This document shows positions 26,421 to 34,125 of a stretch of DNA of 64,000 nucleotides, piece after piece (the stretch's first letter is position 1; each line of letters begins with the position of its first letter). Where the stretch lies: the NCBI RefSeq assembly GCF_039531105.1, contig NZ_BAAAPK010000001.1, positions 1,736,001-1,800,000 of the forward strand. The letters run 5' to 3'. This stretch comes from Microbacterium lacus. GTDB taxonomy: Bacteria > Actinomycetota > Actinomycetes > Actinomycetales > Microbacteriaceae. The position numbers and the translations under genes were made by a program. The notes under the pieces are model-generated. The model worked only from the letters and a program-made list of their open reading frames with translations, did no database searches and was not told where the DNA came from.

Positions 26421-28949
26421 GTGACGGTGCCGAGTCCGGCCGAGCGTTACGCACGGGCGGAGCAGAGCCGCAGTCATCCGCTTACGGCCGCGTTCGCCGC
26501 CGCGCAGCGCTTCGAACTCGACGACTTCCAGATCGCCGGCTGTCACGCGCTCGAAGACGGGCGCAGCGTCCTGGTGGCCGCGCCGACCGGAGCGGGCAAG
26601 ACGATCGTGGGGGAGTTCGCGATCCACCTCGCGATGAACGCGCCACGTGACGCCGATCGGGATGCCACGCCCCGGCATCCGGACAAGGCGTTCTACACGA
26701 CCCCCATCAAGGCGCTCTCGAACCAGAAGTTCCGCGAGCTGCAGGAGGTGTACGGCGCAGACCAGGTCGGCCTCCTCACCGGCGACACGAACATCAACGG
26801 CTCCGCACGCATCGTCGTGATGACCACCGAGGTCCTGCGCAACATGCTGTACGCCGACTCGGCGGCGCTGCGGGGGCTCCGGTACGTCGTGATGGACGAG
26901 GTCCACTACCTCGCCGACCGCTTCCGCGGTGCGGTGTGGGAGGAGATCATCATCCACCTGCCGCCGGCGGTCCGGCTCGTCTCGCTCAGCGCCACGGTGT
27001 CCAACGCCGAGGAGTTCGGCGACTGGCTCGACACCGTTCGCGGCGACACCGAGGTGATCGTCTCTGAGGTGCGCCCCGTGCCGCTCGAACAGCACGTGCT
27101 GGTTCGCGGCGATCTGCTGCCGCTGTTCGACGACCGTGCCGGGGTGGCCACCGCACAGGTCAACCAAGAGCTCATGCGCATCCGCTCGTTCAAGGGCGCG
27201 ACGTTCGAGAACAACAGGCGGGTGCAGGCTCTGCGCAGCGATGCCGGGCGCGGAGGAGGTCGACAGCAGGGATCGGGTCGACGGCCCCACAAAGGCGGTC
27301 AGCGACCGGTGCGCTCGGCGAACGTCCAGCGCATCGAGCGGCTCGACCGACCCGAGGTCGTCACCCTGCTGCAGCGGGCCAATCTGCTGCCGGCGATCTT
27401 CTTCATCTTCAGTCGCGTCGGCTGCGATGCCGCCGTGCAGCAGGTCCGCCGCTCCGGCGTGCGCCTCACGACTCCGCAAGAGCGCGCCGAGATCCGCGCG
27501 CTGGTCACGGAGCGGACGCAGGCGCTCCGCGACGAGGACCTCGCGGTCCTCGGGTACTACGAGTGGCTCGACAACCTCGAGCGCGGTGTGGCGTCGCACC
27601 ACGCCGGCCTTCTGCCGGCTTTCAAGGAGGTCGTCGAAGACCTCTTCAAGCGCAAGCTGGTGAAGGTGGTCTTCGCGACCGAGACCCTCGCGCTCGGCAT
27701 CAACATGCCCGCGCGCACGGTCGTGCTCGAGAAGCTCGAGAAGTTCAACGGCGAGGCGCGCGTGGCGATCACCTCGGGGGAGTACACCCAGCTGACCGGG
27801 CGGGCAGGCCGCCGCGGCATCGACGTCGAGGGTCATGCGGTCATCCAGTGGACGGAGGGCGTGGACCCGCAGCAGGTCGCGGCGCTCGCCTCGCGGCGCA
27901 CGTATCCGCTCAATTCGAGCTTCCGCCCGACCTACAACATGGCGGTGAACCTCATCGACCAGTTCGGCAGGTCGCGCGCCCGCGAGATCCTCGAGTCCTC
28001 GTTCGCGCAATTCCAGGCCGACCGTGCTGTCGTGGGGCTCGCCCGCCAGGTGAAAGAGCAGGAAGTCTCGCTCGCCGGTTATGCGAAGGCCATGACCTGC
28101 GATCGCGGGGACTTCGCCGAGTACTCGGGCATCCGTCGGGAGCTGAGCGACCTGGAGCGCCAGAACCGCAAAGACGCCGGTGCTTCGCGGTCGACGCGCG
28201 ACGCGCGCCAGAAGCAGATCGCGCGTCTGCGCACGCGGATGCTCCGCCACGCGTGCCACGGGTGCCCCGACCGCGAAGATCACGCGCGATGGGCCGAGCG
28301 CTACTGGAAGCTCAAGCGGACGGTCGACAAGACCCGTCGGGAGATCGACAGCCGCACCGGCACCGTGGCCCGCATCTTCGACCGGGTCGTGGACGTGCTC
28401 CGCGATCTCGACTACGTCTCCGTCTCCCCGGACGGTCGCGCCGAACTGACGACCGCCGGCCGCACCATGAAGCGGATCTACGGCGACCGGGACCTGCTTG
28501 TGAGCGAGTCGTTGCGCACCGGGATCTGGAACGATCTGGATGCGCCGTCGCTCGCCACACTCGCGTGCTGTCTCGTTTACGAACCGCGGCGCGACGAGGC
28601 CGGAGTGGGTGAGCGCGGACTGCCCCGCGGTGCGTTCCGGGGCGCCCTGTCGGCGACGGAGGCCCTCTGGCAGCGGCTCGACGACCTGGAGCAGGAGCAT
28701 CGCCTGCCGGGGACCGAGGCCGTCTCCACGGGCCTCGCTCAGGCGATGTACTCGTGGGCGCGCGGCCTTCCTCTGGACCGTGTGCTGATCGAGGCCGACA
28801 TGGCCGCGGGTGACTTCGTCCGGTGGTCCAAGCAGACGATCGACCTGCTCGACCAGCTCTCGATCGTCGCCGACGCGTCGCTGAGCGCCACCGCGCGGAC
28901 GGCGCTGGACGCCGTCCGTCGCGGCATCGTCGCGTACAGCTCGGTCTGA
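26421..28949 (+). CDS. helY: Ski2/Mtr4-like DEAD/DEAH helicase HelY
   Basis: 842-residue SF2 helicase of the Ski2-like family. Walker A PTGAGKT with K60, DEVHY Walker B, SATVSNAEEFGDW motif III, a helicase C domain with TETLALGINMPARTVV and QLTGRAGRRG, and a long C-terminal DSHCT-like domain with a CHGCPDREDH cysteine/histidine patch. Likely an RNA helicase in RNA decay or processing; the role in actinobacteria is poorly known (orthologue Rv2092c). GTG 26421 (or 26427) starts ten bases after tatC; frame opening at 26364 lies inside tatC. Confidence 0.9.
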   Translation: MTVPSPAERYARAEQSRSHPLTAAFAAAQRFELDDFQIAGCHALEDGRSVLVAAPTGAGKTIVGEFAIHLAMNAPRDADRDATPRHPDKAFYTTPIKALSNQKFRELQEVYGADQVGLLTGDTNINGSARIVVMTTEVLRNMLYADSAALRGLRYVVMDEVHYLADRFRGAVWEEIIIHLPPAVRLVSLSATVSNAEEFGDWLDTVRGDTEVIVSEVRPVPLEQHVLVRGDLLPLFDDRAGVATAQVNQELMRIRSFKGATFENNRRVQALRSDAGRGGGRQQGSGRRPHKGGQRPVRSANVQRIERLDRPEVVTLLQRANLLPAIFFIFSRVGCDAAVQQVRRSGVRLTTPQERAEIRALVTERTQALRDEDLAVLGYYEWLDNLERGVASHHAGLLPAFKEVVEDLFKRKLVKVVFATETLALGINMPARTVVLEKLEKFNGEARVAITSGEYTQLTGRAGRRGIDVEGHAVIQWTEGVDPQQVAALASRRTYPLNSSFRPTYNMAVNLIDQFGRSRAREILESSFAQFQADRAVVGLARQVKEQEVSLAGYAKAMTCDRGDFAEYSGIRRELSDLERQNRKDAGASRSTRDARQKQIARLRTRMLRHACHGCPDREDHARWAERYWKLKRTVDKTRREIDSRTGTVARIFDRVVDVLRDLDYVSVSPDGRAELTTAGRTMKRIYGDRDLLVSESLRTGIWNDLDAPSLATLACCLVYEPRRDEAGVGERGLPRGAFRGALSATEALWQRLDDLEQEHRLPGTEAVSTGLAQAMYSWARGLPLDRVLIEADMAAGDFVRWSKQTIDLLDQLSIVADASLSATARTALDAVRRGIVAYSSV

Positions 28950-28960
28950 GCGCGCGCGTC

Positions 28961-28966
28961 TAGGCT
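28961..28966 (+). promoter_or_regulatory. Leaderless -10 box TAGGCT
   Basis: TAGGCT ends six bases before the GTG of lnt at 28973; no ribosome site is present. Confidence 0.6.
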
Positions 28967-28972
28967 TCTCCC

Positions 28973-30553
28973 GTGTCCCTCGCCGCGCCCGTGCGCCCCG
29001 TCCTGCCGCTGTGGGCCGCCGGTCCGGTTGCGGCGACCGGCGGGCTCGTGCTCACCCTGGCCTTCCCGGCGCTCAGCTGGTGGCCGATGGCGTTCGTCGG
29101 CGTCACGCTGGCACTGATCGCCCTCATCGGCCGGCGATTCTGGTCGTCGGCTCTGGTCGGCTTCGCGTTCGGCGCCGCGTTCTTCTTCGTGAACCTCCTG
29201 TTCACGGCGCGCTATCTGGGACCGGTCCCGTGGATCGCGCTGTCGATGCTCGAGTCGGTGCTCACGGCGGCGGGCGCGACGCTCATCGCGCTCGCGTATC
29301 GCTGGCTCCCGCGGGTCGTCGCAGGCCCGTGGGCCCGCCTCGTCGCGCTCCCGGCACTCGTCGCAGGATTGTGGACGCTGCAGGAGCAGGTCGTGGGCTC
29401 CTGGCCGTACGGCGGCTTCCCCTGGGGCCGGATCGGCGTCAGCCAGGTCGCGGGCCCGTTCGCCGACCTCGCGTCCTGGGTGGGGATGTCGGGACTGACG
29501 TTCCTCGTCGTCCTGTTCTGCGCAGCGGCGATCGAATACGTCCGCTGGGGGCGCCTGCGTCGCCCCCCGACCGCGGCGCCGGCAGTCGTGACGCTTCTCA
29601 TCCTCGTGCTCGTCCCGCAGTTCCCGACGACGGATGCCGGGACCTTGCGGGTCGGTGCGGTGCAGGGCAACGGTCCCGCCGGATACTTCGACCAGCGCGC
29701 GGCCGGTGACGTCACGCGTGCGCAGCTCGAGGCCACGGCTCCGCTGTTCGGCGAGGACATGGACGTGCTGCTGTGGCCGGAGGGTGGGGTGGATTCCGAC
29801 CCGACGCAGGTGGAATCGACCGCCGAGCTGTTGGATGCGCTGTCGGATCGGGTCGCGGCGCCCCTCATCGTGGCGGCGGTCACACAGCGCGGCGACGAGT
29901 ACTTCAACTCCTCGCTCCTGTGGGAGGCCGGGAGCGGTGCCGTGCAGACTTACGACAAGCGGCATCCCGTGCCCTTCGGCGAGTACGTCCCCGACCGGGC
30001 CTTCTTCGAGCCGTTCGCTCCGGATCTCATCGGTCTGATCCAGCGCGAGTACACACCGGGCACGGCCGCCCCGATCTTCGACCTCGACGGGATCGGTGTC
30101 GGACTCGCGATCTGCTTCGACGTGATCTACGACGACGTGGTGTGGGACGGCGCACGCGACGGCGCCGAGATCTACATGTTCCAGACCAACAACGCCGATT
30201 TCCGAGGCACGGACGAGAACCTCCAGCAGCTCGCGTTCGCGCGGATGCGCGCGATCGAGACCGGTCGGTCGGTCGTGAACCTGTCCACGGTCGGCACGAG
30301 CCAGGTCATCGCCGCCGACGGATCGACGATCGACGGACTCCCGGCGGATGTCGCCGGACACCTGATCACCGACGTGCCGCTGCACACCGGACTCACTCCC
30401 GCGGTGGTCGCCGGCGAGGCGGTGAAGGCGATCATCGGCTGGGGAAGCCTGACCGCCCTGGGCGTGCTCGGCCTGATCCTGTCGGCCCGCAGCCGGTCCG
30501 CACGCGAAAAGAAAGCGCCAGCCCACGACGGGGCCGGCGCTCTCGAGAGATGA
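28973..30553 (+). CDS. lnt: Apolipoprotein N-acyltransferase
   Basis: 526-residue membrane enzyme that adds the third acyl chain to lipoproteins after Lgt and LspA. About seven N-terminal membrane segments, then a nitrilase-fold domain with the catalytic triad: Glu in LLWPEGG, Lys in YDKRHPVPFGEYVPDR, Cys in AICFDVIYDD. One more membrane segment near the C terminus. Unlike M. tuberculosis Ppm1, no fused polyprenol-phosphate mannose synthase domain follows. The last codons coincide with a hairpin that serves rbpA on the other strand. Confidence 0.93.
   Translation: MSLAAPVRPVLPLWAAGPVAATGGLVLTLAFPALSWWPMAFVGVTLALIALIGRRFWSSALVGFAFGAAFFFVNLLFTARYLGPVPWIALSMLESVLTAAGATLIALAYRWLPRVVAGPWARLVALPALVAGLWTLQEQVVGSWPYGGFPWGRIGVSQVAGPFADLASWVGMSGLTFLVVLFCAAAIEYVRWGRLRRPPTAAPAVVTLLILVLVPQFPTTDAGTLRVGAVQGNGPAGYFDQRAAGDVTRAQLEATAPLFGEDMDVLLWPEGGVDSDPTQVESTAELLDALSDRVAAPLIVAAVTQRGDEYFNSSLLWEAGSGAVQTYDKRHPVPFGEYVPDRAFFEPFAPDLIGLIQREYTPGTAAPIFDLDGIGVGLAICFDVIYDDVVWDGARDGAEIYMFQTNNADFRGTDENLQQLAFARMRAIETGRSVVNLSTVGTSQVIAADGSTIDGLPADVAGHLITDVPLHTGLTPAVVAGEAVKAIIGWGSLTALGVLGLILSARSRSAREKKAPAHDGAGALER
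30503..30541 (-). terminator. Intrinsic terminator of rbpA inside the lnt coding end
   Basis: On the minus strand AGCGCC-(mismatch)-GGCCC-type arms (30541-30514) form an 11-position stem with one mismatch and a six-base loop, followed by TTTCTTTT. It lies 16 bases after the rbpA stop and within the last codons of lnt. Confidence 0.75.
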
Positions 30554-30556
30554 GAC

Positions 30557-30940
30557 TCAGGCGCTGAGCTTGCTCGCGGTGACGTCCTCGCCCGCGCCGC
30601 GACGGGCGCGCACGTACGCGAGGCGCTCCTCCAGGAGCTCTTCCAGCTCGGGGAGCGTACGCCGCTCGAGCAGCATGTCCCAGTGCGTGCGCGCGACCTT
30701 GTCGTCGCTGTGATCGACGGTCGCCGTTCCCTCACCGATGCGCAGGAGCGCCTCGGCGCCGCACGTGCGGCATTCCCAGGCCTCGGGAACCTCCGCGTCG
30801 GCGGCGAACGTCATCGTCGTGTCACGTCCGCAGGACGTGCAGTTGTAGGTGTGCTGTGCGCGTTCATGGAACACGACGCCCTCTTCGCTCTGTAGGCTCT
30901 GGGCGCCGAGTCGAATGCCGCGCAGGCTGCGGTCTGCCAT
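30557..30940 (-). CDS. rbpA: RNA polymerase-binding protein RbpA
   Basis: 127-residue RbpA, an actinobacterial transcription factor that binds RNA polymerase beta and sigma and stabilises the open complex. Basic N-terminal linker RGIRLGAQSLQ, a core zinc-ribbon-like domain with CTSCGRD and CRTCG, and a sigma-interaction domain with THWDMLLERRTLPELEELLEERL. ATG 30940 has GAGAGGA upstream; the frame opens to 31024 without support. A TATACC hexamer at 30966-30971 is a candidate -10. Usual length is 110-125. Confidence 0.95.
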   Translation of the reverse strand: MADRSLRGIRLGAQSLQSEEGVVFHERAQHTYNCTSCGRDTTMTFAADAEVPEAWECRTCGAEALLRIGEGTATVDHSDDKVARTHWDMLLERRTLPELEELLEERLAYVRARRGAGEDVTASKLSA

Positions 30941-31016
30941 TGTGTGGTCCTCTCGTCGCTGTACAGGTATAACGCGACGACCTGGACGGATCATCCGAAC
31001 GACAGCTGTGGGGGAG

Positions 31017-31796
31017 TCATTCACAGACGATGCTCAGGGCGAGATCGACGCGATCGGTGACGATCCCGTCGACCCCCATCGCGAGCAGGCGACGGATGTC
31101 GTCGGCCTCGTTCACCGTCCACACGTGCACCTCGACTCCATTCCGCTGAGCGGCAGCGATCAGGCGCGGGGTGACGACGCGGACGCGGCCGTTGCGCTCG
31201 GGAACCTGCAGGGCGTCGATGCCCGAGAGCGCTCGGCTGAGGCGTCGATCCGACCGCAGAGCAAGCGCCGCCAGAACGCGGACGAGCGTGCCGCGACCGG
31301 CGGAAGTGGCGGGACGGATGCCGGTGTCCCCGGCATCCGCCGCGGCGAGCGCCGCGCGCCGGCGCTCGTCCGAGAAGCTCGTGACCAGGACCCGGTCCGC
31401 GTGCGTCCTCACGATCCGGCCGACCGGGGCGGCGGCATCCGCTGCCTTGACGTCGAGATTGAACCGCAGCGTCGGGAAGGACTCGAGCGCCTGCGCGAGG
31501 GTGATGAGCCCGCCCCGCGGCGCCATGAGCGACTCGAGTTCGCGGACCGTCACGTCGGCGATCTTCCGCGGGTCGCCGGTCACGCGGGAAAGGTCGTCGT
31601 CGTGGAACAGCACGACGGTTCCGTCGGCGGTGAGATGACAATCCGACTCGACGTACACGGCGCCGGCGGAGTGCGCCGCTGCGACGGCGGCGAAGGAGTT
31701 CTCGACCACTCCGGCCGCGGCATCCCCCGGCAGGACGAGGCCACGGTGAGCGAGCACGCGCGGGCGCGTCGCACCCTCGAACCACGGGTGGCTCAT
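31017..31796 (-). CDS. Glycerophosphodiester phosphodiesterase
   Basis: 259-residue GDPD TIM barrel, cytosolic (no signal peptide). The HRG motif near the N terminus, ENSFAAV with catalytic Glu, ESDCHLTADG and VLFHDDDLSRVTG are all intact. It hydrolyses deacylated phospholipids to glycerol 3-phosphate and an alcohol. The start lies 12 bases after the SPFH gene stop, so it is probably the last gene of the NfeD-SPFH-GDPD operon, suggesting a membrane-lipid theme. Confidence 0.9.
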   Translation of the reverse strand: MSHPWFEGATRPRVLAHRGLVLPGDAAAGVVENSFAAVAAAHSAGAVYVESDCHLTADGTVVLFHDDDLSRVTGDPRKIADVTVRELESLMAPRGGLITLAQALESFPTLRFNLDVKAADAAAPVGRIVRTHADRVLVTSFSDERRRAALAAADAGDTGIRPATSAGRGTLVRVLAALALRSDRRLSRALSGIDALQVPERNGRVRVVTPRLIAAAQRNGVEVHVWTVNEADDIRRLLAMGVDGIVTDRVDLALSIVCE

Positions 31797-31808
31797 GCGC
31801 GCTGACCG

Positions 31809-32765
31809 TCAGGGAAGGGGCGGTGCGGCCGGCTTGTCCACCGTGCCTCCGGTGCGCTGCGCCACGTCGACGACGGAGCCCGCGAACGCGGTGCTCATGC
31901 CCTTGAGCGCCTCGGTGAACTCGCTCGGGATGATCCAGAGCTTGCTCGAGGCGCTGTCGGCGATCTTCGGCAGGGTCTGCAGGTACTGGTACGCCAGGAG
32001 CTTGTCGTCCGGGTTGCCGACGTGGATGGCGTCGAACACCGTCTGGATGGCTTCCGCCTCGCCCTGCGCGCGCAGCACGGCAGCCGCCTTGTCACCTTCG
32101 GCGCGGAGGATCTCGGCCTGCCGAGCACCTTCGGCCGTGAGGATCGCGGACTGCTTCGTACCCTCCGCGGTCAGGATGAGGGCACGGCGATCGCGCTCGG
32201 CGCGCATCTGCTTCTCCATCGAGTCCTGGATGCTCACCGGCGGGTCGATCGCCTTGAGCTCCACGCGTCCGACGCGGATTCCCCACTTGCCGGTCGCTTC
32301 GTCCAGAACGATCCGCAGCTGGCCGTTGATCTCGTCGCGGCTCGTGAGCGCCTCTTCCAGGTTGAGCCCGCCGACGACGTTGCGGAGCGTCGTCGTCGTC
32401 AGCTGCTCGACCGCGCCGAGGTAGTTGGCGATCTCGTAGGTGGCGGCACGGGCGTCGGTCACCTGGAAGTAGACGACGGTGTCGATGGAGACCACCAGGT
32501 TGTCCTCGGTGATCACCGGCTGGGGCGGGAAGGACACGACCTGCTCGCGCATGTCGATGAGGGGTCGCACTCGATCGATGAACGGGACGAGGATGTTCAG
32601 TCCGGGCATGAGCGTCTTGTGGTACCGGCCGAGACGCTCGACGACCCCGGCAGTGGCCTGCGGGATGATCCGGATCGACCGGATGATCACCACCAGGACG
32701 AAGATGAAGACCGCTGCGGCGAGCAGCCAGCCGATGGCCGTCGGGATGAAGCTCTCGGGGGTCAT
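31809..32765 (-). CDS. SPFH/Band 7 (stomatin-like) membrane protein
   Basis: 318-residue stomatin-like protein: an N-terminal membrane anchor (about 9-30), the SPFH domain (GVVERLGRYHKTLMPGLN to about 190), a coiled-coil with repeats of AEGxKQSAILTAEG type (about 190-255) and a C-terminal tail. These proteins build large scaffolds in fluid membrane microdomains. ATG start overlaps the NfeD stop (ATGA), the classic NfeD-stomatin pair. Similar to E. coli QmcA. Confidence 0.92.
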   Translation of the reverse strand: MTPESFIPTAIGWLLAAAVFIFVLVVIIRSIRIIPQATAGVVERLGRYHKTLMPGLNILVPFIDRVRPLIDMREQVVSFPPQPVITEDNLVVSIDTVVYFQVTDARAATYEIANYLGAVEQLTTTTLRNVVGGLNLEEALTSRDEINGQLRIVLDEATGKWGIRVGRVELKAIDPPVSIQDSMEKQMRAERDRRALILTAEGTKQSAILTAEGARQAEILRAEGDKAAAVLRAQGEAEAIQTVFDAIHVGNPDDKLLAYQYLQTLPKIADSASSKLWIIPSEFTEALKGMSTAFAGSVVDVAQRTGGTVDKPAAPPLP

Positions 32766-33235
32766 GCGGTCGATTCCTCTTCTTCGGGGTGGACGTAGGC
32801 GGTCGCCCCGTCGATCCGCCCCACGCGGATGACGGTGCCGGGTTCGAGTTCGCCACGCTGTTCGGGTCGCGCCGTCCACGTGTCGCCGTTGGACAGCTTC
32901 ACCTGGCCGCCGTGCGCGCTCACGGTGGACAGGACGCGGCCGGACAGTCCGACGAGGGCGGCGACGTTCGTCGGCGTCGGGTCCTCGCCACGGCGCAGCC
33001 GCGCCAGCAGCGGGGGGCGCAGAACCAGCAGGAGCACGGCGGCGACCGCGGCGGCGATGATCACTTGCAGCCAGACCGGGGCGCCGAGCAGATCCGAGCC
33101 GAGTCCGGCGACCCCGCCGATGCTCAGCATCAGGAAGGTGAAATCGAGCGTGAGCATCTCGATCACCAGGAAGGCGAGGATCAGGACCAACCACCCGATC
33201 CACGCGAATTGTTCGATGGTCTGGATGAGATCCAC
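32762..33235 (-). CDS. NfeD-like membrane protein
   Basis: 157-residue short-form NfeD: three to four membrane segments in the first 75 residues and a C-terminal OB-fold (about 85-150: ALVGLSGRVLSTVSAHGGQVKLSNGD region). It lacks the serine-protease domain of long NfeD. It pairs with the SPFH protein encoded directly after it. GTG start with AGGGGAGG upstream. Divergent from the SDR gene. Confidence 0.9.
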   Translation of the reverse strand: MDLIQTIEQFAWIGWLVLILAFLVIEMLTLDFTFLMLSIGGVAGLGSDLLGAPVWLQVIIAAAVAAVLLLVLRPPLLARLRRGEDPTPTNVAALVGLSGRVLSTVSAHGGQVKLSNGDTWTARPEQRGELEPGTVIRVGRIDGATAYVHPEEEESTA

Positions 33236-33315
33236 GATGTTCCTCCCCTTTGACCCAACCTAACACGGGCGTTTTCGCAGGGCTCGGGACCCGATGCGTG
33301 GGGGGTACCGGTTGG

Positions 33316-33321
33316 TAGGGT
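33316..33321 (+). promoter_or_regulatory. Leaderless -10 box TAGGGT
   Basis: TAGGGT ends six bases before the GTG at 33328 of the SDR gene. No clear -35. Confidence 0.55.
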
Positions 33322-33327
33322 CGTGGG

Positions 33328-34125
33328 GTGACCGAGCCCACTCCCACCGCAGAGCAGAATTCCCCGTCCCCCCTCGCGCCCGGATCCCTCCGCGGCAAGA
33401 CCGCACTCGTGACCGGGTCCTCGCGCGGCATCGGCGCGGACACGGTCCGCTACTTCGCCGAGGCCGGAGCGAACGTCGTCATCAACTTCCGCAACAAGGC
33501 GCCGCGGGCCGAGAAGCTCGCGGCCCAGTTGCGCGAGCTCGGCGTGCAGGTGCTCGTCGTCGGCGCCGACCTGACCGATCCGGAGTCCGTGCAGGCGATG
33601 TTCGCCGAGGTGCAGCGCACGTTCGGATCGCTGGACGTGCTCGTGCTCAATGCCTCGGGCGGCATGGAGTCCGGCATGGGCGAGGAATACGCCCTGAAGC
33701 TCAACCGCGATGCGCAGGTGAACGTCCTGGAGAGCGCCCTGCCGCTCCTCGGTGACGGATCCCGCGTCGTGTTCGTGACCAGCCACCAGGCGCACTTCAT
33801 CCGGACGACCCCGACGATGCCCGAGTACGTCCCGGTCGCGCTGTCCAAGCGCGCCGGCGAGGACGCGCTGCGCGAGCAGATCCCCACGCTCGCGGAGCGT
33901 GGCATCGGCTTCGTGGTCGTCTCCGGCGACATGATCGAGGGCACGATCACCGCGACGCTCCTCGAGCGCGCGAACCCCGGCGCGATCGCCTCACGACGCG
34001 AGTCGGCCGGCAAGCTGTACAACGTGAGCGAGTTCGCCGCCGAGGTCGCCCGCGCGGCTGTGGATCCCGTCCCTGCGGACAACACGCGTCTCATCGGCGA
34101 CACGAGTTCGTTCGCGGGGGAGTGA
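33328..34125 (+). CDS. Short-chain dehydrogenase/reductase with atypical active site
   Basis: 265-residue SDR. The NAD(P)-binding TGSSRGIG lies near residue 31 and the basic residues of VINFRNK suggest NADPH. The Ser region VVFVTSHQ is present, but the usual YxxxK is replaced: residues before the lysine read VALSK, with Val where Tyr belongs and a Tyr three residues further back (EYVPVALSK). It may be inactive, use another acid, or act in binding. The next gene (S9 peptidase) overlaps its stop, so both are one operon. Confidence 0.82.
   Translation: MTEPTPTAEQNSPSPLAPGSLRGKTALVTGSSRGIGADTVRYFAEAGANVVINFRNKAPRAEKLAAQLRELGVQVLVVGADLTDPESVQAMFAEVQRTFGSLDVLVLNASGGMESGMGEEYALKLNRDAQVNVLESALPLLGDGSRVVFVTSHQAHFIRTTPTMPEYVPVALSKRAGEDALREQIPTLAERGIGFVVVSGDMIEGTITATLLERANPGAIASRRESAGKLYNVSEFAAEVARAAVDPVPADNTRLIGDTSSFAGE

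Noticed and set aside
26292..28700. 802-residue open frame on the minus strand
   Set aside because: Antisense to tatC and helY, no recognisable motif, no ribosome site or promoter.
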